NCBI GenBank assembly: GCA_017893485.1
Contig: CM030364.1
Span: forward strand, 42,960,109 to 43,024,108
Reading direction: 5' to 3'
DNA: 64,000 bases
DNA from: Hemerocallis citrina
Taxonomy: Eukaryota > Streptophyta > Magnoliopsida > Asparagales > Asphodelaceae
The notes under the pieces were generated by a model, which ran no database searches, had not been told where the DNA came from, and was given only the letters and a program-made list of their open reading frames with translations. Below, in pieces: positions 44,598-55,940 of this stretch. Numbering within the stretch: the stretch's first letter is position 1; the number at the start of each line of letters is the position of its first letter. The position numbers and the translations under genes were made by a program.

Positions 44598-47500
44598 TAT
44601 TCTGGAAGTGAATGAATTGTGTTGGGTAATAGTGTGGAAAAATCTATATTGTTACTATTGTTGGCTGAAGAAGTTTTATAAATCAGAAATGGCGGGAAGA
44701 ATCAAGAATGGAGAGGGATCAAGCGGAGATGGAAACAGACTCAATTTGGAGACGGAATTGGCCAGGGTATATCGGACCCTAAACACTTTCATGGCTGCCA
44801 GTGTAAATCAAAATGTTAGGGCAGGGCAGACGGTTCAAGTCCCAAAAGCAATAAAGCTGGTGGAGTCCTTCAAGAGGATGAAGCCACCTGTTTTCAAAAG
44901 CCTTCTTTACCACAGTTGAAACAAGCTATGGGGATCTGCTGCTTGGTGCATTCTGATCTGTAATGACCTGAACCCCACAATGGTAACAGGTTATCTCTAG
45001 TGGCCTTCCAGCTATGGCAACACCATTTGCTTCAGTCGGCATAAATTTCTGTATTGGGGGTTGTCTCTTGAAGTTGTTCGATGCTGCAAGCCTCTTGCCA
45101 CTGTTCCAATTGTTTCTCTTGTCCTTCACCAATTGATATTGCTCCATGTCTAATTCGTTGGCAACAGCCTTCCGAACGTGCTTGTCAAACTTTATGATCC
45201 CAAGGGGTATCATGCAAGACCTCAGTCCTAGCCTCAAACCTTGCTCAAATTTCCTTGCTTTCTTGGCTTCATCAATCACCAACTTGGGTGCATACCTGGG
45301 GAGTTGTGTGAATTTGGTCTCATACTCCCTAACGAACAAGTTTCCTTACTGTAGACCTAAGAATTCCTTTGCCTTTTTCTCGCCTTTTTCTCATGTATGT
45401 CCAATGGGAAATAGTGGCTTCAACATTCCTCTAGAAAATAATCCCATGTAATTGGGCCGTTGCCATGTGCCCTCTTAATGGATTGCCACCATACTCCAGC
45501 ATCTTTCTCCGACTAAATAGTTGCTAGTTTCATCTTACTACACTTTAAATACTGTCTCAATTTGTCGGATCCAATCATCAGCTGCATTGGAAGCTGCTGG
45601 CCTTCGAAACATGTGACTTCATCCTCTTGAAGGACTCCAACAGCTTTATTGCTTCTGGGACTTAAACCGTCTGCACTTCCCTAACATTTCGATTTACACT
45701 GGCTGCCACGAAAGTGTTTAGGCTCTGATATACCCTGGCCAATTCCATATCCAAATCGAGTCTGTTTCCATCTCCGCTTGATCCCACTCCATTCCTGGTT
45801 CTGCTTTCCTTCATTTCTGATTTATAAAACTTCATCAGCCAACAATAATAACTATAGATTTTTCCACACTATTACCCAACACAATTCATTTACTTCCAGA
45901 ATAAACTCCATATATATATTCATAAATAAAACTTGTCCATCAACATCCATACATAAAAAAAACAAGAGAAAATTCCAAATCCTACTACATAAATTAAATA
46001 AACACGAGCATAAAGCAATTTAAATGCCACGGTCTCTTGGTATCTCTGAGCTCCTCCCGCAGATCATCTTTTTCTTTCCTCATCCTTTCATAACGTTGAT
46101 AGCATTCTTGCTTTCCCCACCGGGTTTTATTGTCCAGTTGGATGAAATGCCGAGCAATCCTGTAACGACACTTCTCGAGTTCCCATACCCTCTGGTTCAG
46201 AGCGGCAATGTTTCGCTTATAATCTGCATGATGCACCTCCATGTGGGTTACTCTCCATTTGTGGATAATCAACTGTTTTCGAAGGGAAGCAATGATATGA
46301 TTCGTCCTGTTCGGAGCTGGCTCTTCGTCTTTGGATTCACCTTGAGGTTCAGCCGAGGGTGGAGTGATTTCACGCGACTCTGGCAGTTCCTCCTCTTCTT
46401 CTGGTTCTTCCTTTTCTTCTGGATCTTCTTTGGGGTCCTCAAAGAACACTTCTTCTCCCACTTCCTCCACAGGATTCTGGTTATCCGCCATCCTACAGCG
46501 AAAATGGGAAGAACAACATCATACACATAGAGTGACGTAAATGTAAGTTGATGCAACTATAACATTTAAATTTGTATAAACTGATACACACACATCTAAT
46601 GTCCACCATAATATTATTCCCTTATGATATTGGTACTAATTGAAGTTTGCTCTAATACCACTATGTAATGCCTCGAATTCCAAAGATAGATAATTCGTAG
46701 CACAAACCAAAATCTTTACTTCAATTTCATACAAAAATACAATAACTTTTCATTACAATGTTACTATTTACAATGCACAGCAAAAATTTACATGAAAGAA
46801 ATACAATTTATAACATCCAATAACTTCAACCTTGCAACATCCATCAGCATCAAACTCATCTCCACGTCGCTTGCTAATCCGAATCTTGCAACTTGAAAAT
46901 TGCGGACATCTCAGTTGCATACAACTGATGCAATGTTATAATAGAGCGATTCCTCAATTTTAGCAAACACAAACTTGAATACAAAAATGCAAGTGACTAT
47001 CCTAATTGTGTCAGTATATGTCATGAACTTAATGACTAATGTAGACATTCATACTTATGATGCACTCTAATCGCACTTGTTCGGAGGCTATGCATCTCAT
47101 ACTACATAGGTCTGAGGGCAAACCCTTAACGTACTCCTCATTATATGGTTCATTTCCCCGTTATGCAAAACTTACATCCGTGATTAACATAAGATTTAGA
47201 CATTCTGTGAGTATCTAACCCAGACCCTGATAATTTCGAAGATTAATCCCACATCTTAGATGATCATTCGCATTCCGATAATTCCGGGGGTTTAATCCCA
47301 CACCGCAAGCCATGGCACCTCAACACCCACGAAACAACACATGAGCGTTGTCTCGATCCCGATAATTCTGCAGATCAATCCCATACCGCAGATGAACTGG
47401 AGACACTTCCACTCACATCTCGATAATTCTGGGGACCATCTCACACCGCAAACTAGCTAGGTCCTCATACTCATGTTTGCCCTTACTTCATCACATCTCG

Positions 47501-50500
47501 TATCTAGTGTTTGTCCTTAGTCCAGTTATAATTATTATGATCTATAGCTAGTTTACCCCATTGAACTTAAACCAAATCACTTAGAATGTTAGCCCACACT
47601 GGCTACTTCTCAAACTTTCACAAATTATAATCTGTCGGCACTCTGGGTCTTGCTCCGTCTCTAGAATTCACACATCTCAAACACAGAGATTTTCCAGGTC
47701 AGCTTTAACCTCTTTTATTCATCCTATTAAAATTCATCAATCTCAAACAAATAGATGACTTCTTATCCGTTATGATTAAAAAAAATTTAATAACACTTCA
47801 ATTTGATAAAACCATTTCAATTATCATGTCTAATTTTCCAAATTCCTCCTTTAGTTATCTCTTAATTCGTCATCTAAACAATTTACGTAAGCTCTAAATT
47901 TAACTCATTTTCATACGATATACAAATTCTAGAATAAATCTAGATTAAAATCATCATGTTTTACTCTTTTAATAAATTTTAATTTAAAACGAACAACTCC
48001 AAAAATTACTTTTTAAAGTAAATTAGTTTACAACGTAATTTATCCACAAAATAAATCTTGAATTAATATATATAATCTTGTCAAAATATTCCATTGATAC
48101 CCCATATTAATTTTAAACTTTTCCTCAAAGAAATAAAGGATTTATTAAATAAAAACAAAAAAATGAACAAATCGACCCCATCAGGATTCGAACTGGAGCG
48201 AGCGCCCCCGCTCTAAATCGGACCGAACAACCAATGTTTCAACTCATTGTTGGTGTAGAAGAGACTCACAAAATTTATCTATATATATATGTCTATTGTT
48301 TAAAAACTTATAGAATTTTAAATAGAAACAGAGCCCCAAAGGACTCGAACTCGCGACCAGGTGGACACTGTACACATCGACCGAACCCGAGCGCCAAGAG
48401 TTGGCTCTCATGCTTCACTCACTATCTACAACTATACAAAGATGTTTTTTGAGTATAAAATTCTCTGTTTCTTATCTAAGATGAAAATTAAGCCATTTCA
48501 ATTCCACGATCTTTTTCACAATTTTATACACTATATTACGATTACTAATTAATTTCCAGAAGGGAACTTATTTAATCTAGTACATTTCGACATGGATTTA
48601 TGTTTATCTCAATCTACTTAGATTTAATATGAAAATTTAACACACAATTTGCATGTATAAATTTGTCACATTCAAGAGTTAAATTCATAGCAACAAATGA
48701 AATCACAGGAATAATATTCATACAATAAATTTAGAGAAACATTCATCTATAACATTTCACAACTATGTAATCTAATTACCATGGTACATGTTATTTAAAA
48801 TGAAATTACTCCTATATTGATTTAGACAAAATCTTGAGATTGCCCCTACACATATATATTTCCGATATGAATTTAATCATCATATATATATTTACATCTA
48901 AGCATGCATAACCTACAAAGCATTAGAAAACTTTGGAAACACCCACCTCTTTTTAATGAATCTCTAGCAATTAGAACTCCTAGAAAGCTCTCCAATCTCT
49001 TCTCCAAAAATCGAGCCCTAAAGAAAAACCAACAGCAAGGATTTTAAAGGTTCAACAAATGAAAATTTTTCTTTTCTTAAGCATGGCCGGGATGGAGATT
49101 TTATAAAGGAGAAGAAATGGGTAGTTTTTAAAACTACCCACTCAAGCCTAGTAACTACCCACAACCCCCTTCACACAATTCAAAATTTTCTTTTCCCTCC
49201 TATAGACTTGGCCGGTCTATGAGGATGGGTATAGCACGGGTTTTCGATAAGGATTTGTGTGCACATAGACTACCCAAAAAATATTAGGAGTTTTATTTAA
49301 TACAATCACATATGCTACTCAATTTAATATAGATTTAATAAAATTAGTTTAAATTAATCATAATAAAAGATTTTATGCACATTTCATTAATTCATAATCA
49401 GCACGTGCATAAAAGAAAAACACATGTAAAGCACGTGTGGACAAAATATTTAAAAAAATATTTTGAGGTTGTTACGTAAACCCCCTCCCCAGCAGCGCCA
49501 CCGCCTTCGCCAACGCTCCCCGCAGACCACCGGCGCCCCGATCCAGATTGGTGTTTGGTGTTTGGGCAAGATCCAGATTCAGATCCAGCAGCTTCTTCCT
49601 CTCCATCTGTAGCGACGACTCATTCATCGAACCCCGGTAACTTCTTTCCATTTCTCCTTTATTTGTGGTACCACATATCGTCTCTAGAATATTATCTAAA
49701 TTTACCGTCATCTACAAATATTGAGTGTGTGTACTTCTACTTGCCAATTAGCGTACGAATCATTATTGAATATTTAACTTGCTAAAAATGCTTAGGTATA
49801 ATTATTGATTGTTAGAATTGAATCTTTAATTGGGCTTGTGAAACTTATTTCATTTCTTGAAAATCCATCAAACCAATTACTAGTTTTAATTTCTAACTTA
49901 ATCAGCACTACATGTTGGTAACATGGTTTTAAATCTCGGATTTTGGTCTCGTCTCGGCAAAGGGTGTTTCGTCTCGGATCGAAGATATCGGAGGAGATCT
50001 CGGGAAAATGTTATCATATTGGATGTTCATTTCTTATACTCAATAGATATTTTTTTTTGTTACTAAATAAGATATTATATGTCCTACATGTCATTTATTA
50101 TATAAATTACTGTATAATGTAACTAATGACATGAATCAATTATGATAAATCTTCGCATAATTTAACAATAGTATAGAAAAGAATGTAATATAAGAATATA
50201 ACTAAATTAAATTTGCATTAATTAGAAAAAATGTATTAGTTAATAAACTTACTTGACTTTGCATATATACAAACAATAGCGATACGGAATTCTCACATTG
50301 TTTTAGTTTAAGGTCCTATATTGAAAGACATATATACAAAAAGTAAAACAAATTTTTTAAATATAGTCACAATAACATCTGTCTATTTCGGCTGATATTT
50401 CGCCAATTTCGACAATATTTCGGCCGATATTTCGGTAATTTCGGCTGAAATCTACACATTTTGGTCCAAAACGATGTAGAGTATAAAATATATGATTTTG

Positions 50501-53500
50501 TATCGGCAAGCTTGCCGAAACAAAATTTTGGCCGAAATTTCAGCCGTATCGGAAGAAATTTAAAACAGTGGTTGGTAAACTTAACTTTTAATATTCTTGG
50601 AAATTTTCTACTTAGGGTTAAGTTTACATCATCGTGCTTCTTAGTTACAGCCCATTTGCATCCCTATTGATTTTCATCTCTCTGTTATTATAAATGTCTA
50701 TCTCAGAAATTATCAAGAAATCTTGGATTTCAGACTCGTCTCGACAATGGGTGTTTTGTCTCGGATCAAAGATATCGGATGAGATCTCAGGGAAATGCGA
50801 TCATCTTGGATGTTCATTTCGGACACTCGATAAACATATTTTTGCTACTAAACAAGATATCATATGTTCTACATGCCATTTATCATATAAAATATTGTAT
50901 AACTAAATAATGACATGAATCAATCATGGTAAATATTCACAAAATTTAACAACAATATAAAAGATGATGTAATATAAGTATATAACTAAATAGAATTTGC
51001 ATTGATTAGAAAAATATATTAGTTAATAGACATGCTTGACTTTGCATATACACAAACAATAGAGACGAAATCCTAATATTATCTTACCTTAAGGTCTTAT
51101 ATTGAAAGTCTAATATGCAAAAAATAAAACCAAAAAATTTATATATTCACAAAAACATTAGTGTGTTTATTTCGGTTATTTCGGCAATATTTCGGCCTAT
51201 ATTTCGGTCGAAATCTACACATCTCGATCCAAACAATATAGAGTATAAAATATGTGATTTCATATCGGCAAGCTAGCCGAAATTTAAAACAGTGAAAATC
51301 ATCACTTGCTCTCTGATAGTAAGACATAGATTTCGGGAGCGAAACAAACTTTTTTTTAGGTATATCAGGTGGTTTGCTCAACCTCCTACTCATTTTGCGT
51401 CCTTCGAAAAGGATTACCTTGATTCTCATGTGGTTTAGTGCGTCCATGTTATGTTGAGCAAGATATGACCATGGAGACATGGGCTTTATTGGAGATGTTA
51501 AAACTGGAATGACCCCACACCAACCTAGGATGTGAGCATAAATATGAAAGATGACCCTATGTTAGATTTAGGGATAGAAAACCAAGATGTCAATGTTGCT
51601 TTTATGTTTTATTATAGTCATCTAAGTTCTAAACTGTCTTGCTCATTTTTCTCAGCATCTTATTTAATTAAATGGACGTCAAAAGAGAAAAGGAGATGCA
51701 TTGTGTCCATAAAATATTGGATTTTATATGTTACGAAGTCATCATCTAGCACCTATATAGGATGCAGTAGACAACCCTATCATGGAGCCCTACGTGTCTT
51801 GGACACCCCGATACTTGACAGACACTCCTTAGACATTTGTTCAACACTTCTCATACATGTCTAACTTTTAATACATATCTTACAATCTGGCAGTTCTTAG
51901 ACATTTTTCGATTGTTTATTGGATACATAATCCACAAATTTCAAAAACTTCTTCACATTTTATATTAATAAATATCATCACTTTTTCATACCTCTGAGTA
52001 TTTCGTATTTATATTTTTGTATAGACTATGAGCCTATCAAGCTTTATTTTGAATCCTTGATTCATACAGACAATGAAATTATTATTTTGATTCTTTAACT
52101 CAAAATTATATTGTAAGATATCTCTAGATTTAATTTATGAATGAAAAGTATTGTATTTAGAACATGTCTTGTTAGAAGTGTAACCCCATGTCTCCTTATT
52201 TTTACAAATTTGTCATGCCCTGTACCAGTATCCCTGCTTCTTAGTCTAGCACACTCAAAACACATAAGTAGAATTAGAGGTATTTAACTGTCACATTGAG
52301 AATATGAGAAGATATGGGATAGCATATATTTATGATGGGGATTGCGTACATTTATGATGTGATCGTTATGCAATTGATTGAGATCACTGATACAATGAAG
52401 ATATATCTGACATTCACGACCTTAAAACCAAGTGGGAAATAATTAACCAATAGACAGACACCTGTACATATCAGTAAAAACCTTCAGACTTCTGTAGCTA
52501 TGAAGATGATCAAATATATTTATAGGTCGCAACTACAAGATCTAAAGAAATCAACAGGACATGTACATGAAGCTTGGAAAAGCATTGTCTTCACACAAAT
52601 ATCACGTAATAATATAACCAGTCTAAATTTTGTGACTGGATCTGTGGAAACAAATACCGTTGAAAACAAACATGGATCCTCATGCATCACGGAAATTTCA
52701 ACAAATTACTTCATGTACTAGACAGTAAATCAAATTTAGTTTCCCATAGTTATGGCTAACTACAAACTGACAAAAATAATAATCAATGAGATTATAAGTC
52801 AAGACGCTCGTTTCAAACATGCAAAATGCGCGGCGCCCAAAAAAATAATCATACATTATTAAAAAATAATTTGACTTGGCACCAATAGAATCGACATACT
52901 CACCTCATGTTTAAGCTCCTCATCGGCACCAGCACTTTCTCTATCAAAATTCTCTTGTAAACTCAGATGCCCTATTTGCTCATTTGGTGAACCTTTCTCT
53001 TCAATTCAATAAAAGCATAGAACATAAACAAACAAATAAATACAAAAATCATATATCCTATCAAGAAGACGTCACATAGAGAATTGCTACTATCATGAAG
53101 AGTTGAAGACGCTAGTTCACAACTTAAAAAATTTCCAAAACTATCACGGAACACAAAATACTGAGGTTAAGTACCTGTCAACCCCCCCCCCCCCCCCCCC
53201 CCCAACAACACATACACACCCACACACCCACACCCACCCACACCAAAAAGAACCACGAACATGGTCTCGGCAATCCAATTCATAGTCAATTCGCTATCCG
53301 AATCTCTTAAACAAGCTATCCACATACAGTGATCTTCGAAATGAAGACTCATATTCATTAGCTCATCAACTTCTCTTCAAACTCTCCTCAATTTGTCATG
53401 GAATTTAATTTGATTCTTACTCCTATATTTAAATGCAAGTAATTAATGTATTTATACTTTAATTTTCCATTTCTATCTCTATCTCCACAAACATACACAT

Positions 53501-54194
53501 TTGTATATACATTACTCAAATGAGTGCCCCAACTCATCCTACTACCACCATACCATGTACCATTCATAGTATCATACTATGATCTTGAACCAGAACCACA
53601 AACCAAAACGTACTGCGAACCTAGTAACACTTACCTAATCAAAAACAATGTTGAACATCTGTGCCACAAAAACTCCAAAGTCGTGGTGAGATCTAAGGGT
53701 TAAATGGTTTTTTTTCTAATGGGTTGCCCATGTACCATATTAAATGCCCACATCACCAAAACTCTGGAGTAGCAGTGACGCGGTTGAGGGCTTTACATTT
53801 TATATTCAAATAACAAATAATTCTAATTGTAAACCTAAAGGTCCAACCCACTAACTTTGTTAACCAAAAAAGGCTCAAAATCCAAGATTTTGATTTTGAT
53901 CATCACTTAAAGAGCTAAAATCCTCATAATTTCCACACAAAAAATTATTTTTTTACGAGTAATCGGGTTTTACCTTCGCATAGAAACACAGAAGCCAGCT
54001 GATTCTTGGTTACCGGAGGATCCTGATCGAGTTAAAACAAGAAATCTTCCATTATCATACTAAAGATCCGAACTTTCTCAATTTCGAAGCTAGGTTCCAC
54101 TTACTTTGTTCTTCGAGGCGATCGACTTCGATACGAGATGAGTATTCGATCGATCACAGCCTTTGATCCGGAAACAAGCGAAGAAACACGACAT
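38218..54194 (-). CDS. JASON: JASON-family protein (seven exons, 428 aa)
   Basis: Exons, in gene order on the minus strand: 54105-54194, 53974-54022, 52904-52998, 40237-40445, 39115-39808, 38944-39026 and 38218-38284. They total 1287 nt, all junctions are GT-AG and the phase is kept throughout. Family hallmarks are CFRIKGCDRSNTHLVSKS near the start, KFLKSCGALLETPPEIRKAS in exon 4, MQTPGTIYPSKLAG, RTQYVYPVLNPIENSSQW, GSVAAHWSDSEPSRVSPKW and GNGIPNSTNKYKE in exon 5, and VSWHATPFEERLEKALS in exon 6. In Arabidopsis, JASON controls spindle arrangement in male meiosis II and its loss yields unreduced pollen. No catalytic domain is known. The start is the first ATG in frame; residue 2 is Ser where relatives, as I recall them, have Gly. 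Intron 3 (40446-52903, 12458 bp) is swollen by transposons. The frame itself is intact. Confidence 0.93.
40446..41678. other. JASON intron 3, proximal part
   Basis: No exon-like segment in phase. The stretch 41200-41460 resembles an LTR or promoter tail (CCTATATATATGC near 41320, then CTTGTGTGCGAGACCCTAAG), without defined ends. A C-run at about 41469-41483 and a C/T-rich GC-rich segment lead up to the chromovirus LTR. Confidence 0.45.
41679..44904 (+). mobile_element. Left arm: truncated chromovirus (LTR, leader, gag start)
   Basis: The plus-strand LTR (41679-43838) starts TGTAACAGCCTC and ends near GAAATTCGAGGCATTG. The primer-binding site TGGTATCAGAGCCAGG follows at 43842. Then come a leader ORF remnant (43984-44457) and the first ~70 codons of gag (from ATG 44689). 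It stops within gag at about 44904, where the inverted right arm begins. Relative to the right arm, its LTR lacks about 600 bp near 41875. Confidence 0.88.
43984..44457 (+). pseudogene. Acidic leader ORF upstream of gag (left arm, broken)
   Basis: Starts MADNQNHVEEVEEEVFFEDP and stays in frame for 78 residues. It then hits TGA at 44218, where the right-arm copy has Trp, and later has an insertion of G near 44356. A (TA)n tract (44560-44595) separates it from gag. See the intact counterpart at 45994-46491. Confidence 0.8.
44905..45814 (-). pseudogene. Chromovirus gag, decayed
   Basis: From ATG 45814 the frame matches plant chromovirus gag but is broken by stops and shifts upstream of 45339. 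The stretch 44926-45339 is open: REYETKFTQLPRYAPKLV and RKFEQGLRLGLRS are the retrotransposon gag core, followed by a first zinc knuckle start (CYHCG) that then shifts, and a second, IACFNCGKEG, at the junction. Gag would assemble the particle. Truncation removes all of pol. Confidence 0.85.
45994..46491 (-). CDS. Acidic/coiled-coil leader ORF upstream of chromovirus gag
   Basis: 165 codons with an intact frame. The N-terminal third is very acidic (EEVGEEVFFEDPKEDP, EEPEEEEELPESREITPP), then a basic helix-forming part with heptad-like spacing (RVWELEKCRYRIARHF, RYERMRKEKDDLREELRD). It lies between the primer-binding site and gag, where plant chromoviruses usually have only untranslated leader. 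The left arm carries the same ORF. I do not recognise a domain; function unknown. Confidence 0.6.
   Translation of the reverse strand: MADNQNPVEEVGEEVFFEDPKEDPEEKEEPEEEEELPESREITPPSAEPQGESKDEEPAPNRTNHIIASLRKQLIIHKWRVTHMEVHHADYKRNIAALNQRVWELEKCRYRIARHFIQLDNKTRWGKQECYQRYERMRKEKDDLREELRDTKRPWHLNCFMLVFI
46664..49475 (-). repeat. LTR of right-arm chromovirus (2812 bp)
   Basis: Bounded by the sequence next to the primer-binding site at 46664 and by GTTAC at 49475. It includes two tRNA T-arm-like motifs (near 48180-48200 and 48340-48360) that are also present in the left LTR. Confidence 0.85.
49476..49690. other. GC-rich flank of the inverted pair
   Basis: CCCCCTCCCCAGCAGCGCC... followed by GGTGTTTGGTGTTTGGGC and GATCCAGATTCAGATCCAG. 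Together with the GC-rich segment ending at 41678 it looks like one older GC-rich element that the inverted pair interrupts. The GATCCAGATTCAG part is the inverse of the 76-bp repeat unit near 2.1 kb. Confidence 0.4.
49928..51294. repeat. Two tandem copies of a ~600-bp repeat in JASON intron 3
   Basis: Copies at about 49928-50575 and 50722-51294 share GTCTCGGATC-AAGATATCGGA, a GATCTC-GGGAAATG stretch, AAACAAGATAT-ATATG, and an end rich in ATTTCGGC and TTTCGGCCGA. Each finishes with AAATTTAAAACAGTG, and the first begins with the inverse-like GGTTTTAAAT. Probably two copies of one MITE-like family. No coding capacity. Confidence 0.75.
51295..52903. other. JASON intron 3, distal part
   Basis: AT-rich with no exon that would join in phase. 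Short frames (for example 51532-51864 and 52500-52721) show no domain. A segment at 51780-51870 with repeated GACA motifs resembles a dispersed repeat also hinted at near 41000. Confidence 0.5.
53178..53240. repeat. Poly-C tract and CA/ACCC-rich microsatellite in intron 2
   Basis: About 24 consecutive C followed by CACACCC-type repeats. It lies in JASON intron 2 (52999-53973). Confidence 0.9.
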
Positions 54195-54608
54195 CTCAGC
54201 TGATAAACCTCCTCAAAACCCTAATTTTGCTTCGATCCCGCGGACTCGGAGCGATTAGAAGAGGTAACTGGGAGCAATTGGGAACGGTCGCGAAATTTGT
54301 AGCTGCTTTAATTTTCGCGTCTAGGGTTTTGGAATGGTTTCTTGAATTTTAGAAATGGGTTGTTTTTGTTGTTACCGGAGCTTTGAAATTTAAATTTGGG
54401 ATGAAGAAGCTTAGAGGCGGAAGGGGATACTTTTCACTTAGCTTCTTTCATTGTTTCCGTTGTTTCATATTGAACCCTTAACTGATACTTTTCTACAAAA
54501 AATTCAACAACATGGTAATAACAATTTAATATAGAGGGGTAGATGCAATGATTGTCAAAATCTCTACTATTTTAATGGGAGAGTTGGGGTTTGTAACAAA
54601 CAAACTCT
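54195..54608 (-). promoter_or_regulatory. JASON 5' untranslated and upstream region
   Basis: The 400 bp before the JASON ATG contain AT-rich stretches and no competing gene. I could not fix a TATA box or start site. On the opposite strand a short frame beginning MGCFCC at 54354 is coincidental. Confidence 0.4.
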
Positions 54609-54625
54609 AACTTTGTAACTATATA

Positions 54626-54675
54626 TTTTTGATCGGGCTGGAGTCGTATGACTCTATCCATTACATCAAAAAAAA
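54626..54675 (+). mobile_element. 50-bp 5'-truncated non-LTR insertion with 17-bp TSD
   Basis: A short insert, TTTTTGATCGGGCTGGAG...CATC followed by an A-tail, is flanked by a perfect 17-bp duplication AACTTTGTAACTATATA (54609-54625 and 54676-54692). An A-tail and long duplication are hallmarks of target-primed reverse transcription by LINE machinery. Only the 3' end of a LINE or SINE remains. Confidence 0.9.
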
Positions 54676-54824
54676 AACTTTGTAACTATATAAATACGTA
54701 TAATACACGTCCAAACTATATCTAACAAATGTAAATGTGTACCGCACGTTTAGCCCAAATCAAAACATTCAAATATAAACTATTTTTTCTTATTCGATAT
54801 ATATTCATTTAATTTGATAACTTA

Positions 54825-54862
54825 ACTTTTTTTAGACGTGCATTGCGCGTACATTATACTAG
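54825..54862 (+). mobile_element. Helitron-like 3' terminus
   Basis: A short hairpin-forming stretch (ACGTGCATTGCGCGT) is followed after about 10 bp by CTAG and then T at 54863, the arrangement of a Helitron 3' end. I could not place its 5' end. Confidence 0.5.
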
Positions 54863-55107
54863 TACAAAGTAGTCTAAACGTTTTGCTTGGTACCCTTTAA
54901 CGTAAAACCATTTGTGGGGTCTTAAATATTTGATCTAAACAACAAATGTTTGAAGAGAAATGTGAGCAAATGATGTAAAAACCGAATCATCCATTGAACT
55001 GAAGGATGGCTAGTCCGGATTTTAGTCGGTTCAATCGGGTTCAATGTCAGTTGGACCAGGTTCAGTATGAGGAGGGATCACTTTTATCTCACTGCAATTC
55101 AAATATA

Positions 55108-55650
<543 letters not shown>

Positions 55651-55711
55651 CTTTCATATGCTGTATCGTTCTGAAGACGTACCGTAGGCATGTGGCCACG
55701 GAAAAATCTAG

Positions 55712-55878
55712 TCTATATAATAAAACACAAAGACAGCTATCAAGTGGCTCTCCTTCATTCCCCCAAAAATCAAAGGCCCGGATCTAACCTCACAAAATAC
55801 ATTTTTCCCTCAAAAAGTTTCCCCCCAAAACTCAAATTCAAATCCCCCCACCCAAAACTACTCTTTTATTTATTTAAT

Positions 55879-55927
<49 letters not shown>

Positions 55928-55940
55928 GTGTCCCTTCTAT
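55712..55940 (+). mobile_element. Second Helitron-like 5' terminus
   Basis: TCTATATAATAAAACACAAAG again, then AGCTATCAAGTGGCTCTCCT and matching sequence up to a CT microsatellite (55883-55927). It duplicates the start of the preceding element. No CTRR-type end could be assigned. Confidence 0.5.

Larger units (their letters stand above)
44905..49475 (-). mobile_element. Right arm: truncated chromovirus in inverted orientation
   Basis: Minus strand: LTR (46664-49475, ending GAATTCGAGGCATTACA), primer-binding-like TGGTATTAGAGC at 46648-46659, leader ORF (45994-46491), then gag from ATG 45814 through two zinc knuckles, cut at about 44905. It matches the left arm in opposite orientation at roughly 90% in the parts I compared. 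The outer LTR terminus is GTAACAACCTC, one base short of the expected TG start. The arms are joined head to head inside gag, with AAGCC/AAGGC microhomology at the junction. Confidence 0.88.

Noticed and set aside
54354..54399. Plus-strand MGCFCCYRSF frame resembling a JASON start
   Set aside because: It is on the opposite strand from JASON, stops within a few codons, and the true exon 1 is at 54105-54194.
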